NCBI GenBank assembly: GCA_946479055.1
Contig: CAMLEX010000293.1
Coordinates: 1 to 6,688, forward strand
DNA: 6,688 nt
Source of the DNA: an uncultured Bacteroidota bacterium
GTDB lineage: Bacteria > Bacteroidota > Bacteroidia > Chitinophagales > Chitinophagaceae
Direction: 5' to 3'
The position numbers were made by a program, and so were the translations under genes. Positions within the stretch are counted from its first letter, which is position 1. Each line of letters starts with the position of its first letter. Shown in pieces: positions 6,072 through 6,688 of this stretch. The notes below the pieces were generated by a model. That model did not search any database. It was given only the letters and a program-made list of their open reading frames with translations, and was not told the DNA's origin.

Positions 6072-6688
6072 ATCAGAAAATTTATATACGCTATATTGTT
6101 ATTGACAGTAACTAATTTACTGCAAGCACAAATTTCGGTAAGTGATCTGCGTTGTGAAATACTGGTAAATCCTATCGGTATTGATGAAAAAAAGCCGCGG
6201 CTTAGTTGGCAGATAAGCTCGGATCAAAGAAATGTTCAGCAAACAGGGTATCATATTATTGTTTCATCTGCAAAAGATAAATTAGATAAGAACGAAGGTG
6301 ATTTATGGAACCCAGGTAAAATAAGTTCATCCCGGTCATTGCATATTGCTTATGGAGGAAAAGAATTGATGAGCAGATCGCCGTGTTATTGGAAAGTAAA
6401 AATATTTACCAATAAAGGGGAATCTGCATGGAGTGAACCGGCTTACTGGACCATGGGGTTATTGAGTAAGGATGATTGGAAAGCAAAATGGATAGGGTAC
6501 GATAAAGCGTCATCCTGGGATAGTATTACACAGTGGTCGAGGTTATCCGCACGGTATTTCAGAAATGAATTTCAATTAACAGCCGGCATAAAAAGAGCAA
6601 CGGTTTATATTGTTGGCTTAGGATTATATGAGCTATATCTCAATGGAAAACGAATCGGGAACCAGGTCTTAGCTCCTTCGCCAACAGA
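6069..6688 (+). CDS. GH78-type alpha-L-rhamnosidase, N-terminal part (3'-partial)
   Basis: The frame opens at ATG 6069 and stays open to the right edge, giving 206 complete codons. A Sec signal peptide (R3, K4, hydrophobic 5-17, likely cleavage QA20 before Gln21) is followed by a fibronectin-III-like domain (about 22-133) with the GH78 hallmark CEILVNPIGIDEKKPRLSW and the strand YWKVKIFTNKGESAWSEP. DWKAKWIG (136-143) leads into the N-terminal jelly roll, where GLGLYELYLNGKRIG (183-197) and VLAPSPT (200-206) are typical of bacterial alpha-L-rhamnosidase N domains. The catalytic (alpha/alpha)6 barrel would lie beyond the window, so activity cannot be checked here. The family releases terminal alpha-L-rhamnose from pectic and other glycans by inversion. 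No Shine-Dalgarno is seen; the start follows an AT-rich repeat tail. A 115-base gap separates it from the GH2 gene, so it may be in the same transcript or have its own promoter, although I see no clear Bacteroidota-type TTTG/TAnnTTTG promoter there. Confidence 0.9.
   Translation, partial: MIRKFIYAILLLTVTNLLQAQISVSDLRCEILVNPIGIDEKKPRLSWQISSDQRNVQQTGYHIIVSSAKDKLDKNEGDLWNPGKISSSRSLHIAYGGKELMSRSPCYWKVKIFTNKGESAWSEPAYWTMGLLSKDDWKAKWIGYDKASSWDSITQWSRLSARYFRNEFQLTAGIKRATVYIVGLGLYELYLNGKRIGNQVLAPSPT

Overview
The window looks like part of a polysaccharide-degradation locus from a Bacteroidota chromosome, perhaps Chitinophagaceae-like; the rank below phylum is a guess. The reasons are the AT-leaning composition, start sites without clear Shine-Dalgarno sequences, secreted carbohydrate-active enzymes with short Sec signal peptides ending before a Gln, and short dispersed-type intergenic repeats of a kind I recall from this phylum.

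Layout, all on the + strand: (1) positions 1-1571, the 3' part of a secreted sialidase-like (BNR/Asp-box) beta-propeller protein with a C-terminal beta-sandwich, its true start lying upstream of the window; (2) 1591-3126, a secreted (alpha/alpha)6-barrel glycosidase of the MGH1/GH63-like type; (3) 3128-5953, a secreted five-domain GH2 beta-galactosidase-type enzyme; (4) 6069-6688, the N-terminal third or less of a GH78-type alpha-L-rhamnosidase that runs off the right edge. Gaps are 19, 1 and 115 bases, so genes 1-3 and possibly 4 look like one transcription unit. No transporter (SusC/SusD), regulator, RNA gene, transposase or promoter is visible.

Together the enzymes would remove side chains or terminal sugars from a rhamnose- and galactose-containing plant or algal glycan (rhamnogalacturonan, arabinogalactan or a related exudate are candidates) in the periplasm or at the cell surface. 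The substrate is inferred from the family mix only.

The most unusual aspect is not an enzyme but the gene borders. Every junction in the window is built from repeat-like DNA, and the repeats are translated. An imperfect palindrome at 3143-3216 encodes most of the GH2 signal peptide. Two copies of one repeat (1559-1590 and 5941-5984) supply the last codons and stop codon of genes 1 and 3, giving both proteins the same Ser-Glu-Pro end. Two hairpin units (5991-6020, 6040-6071) fill the leader of the rhamnosidase gene up to its start codon. A diverged 66-bp in-frame tandem duplication also sits between the two domains of gene 1.
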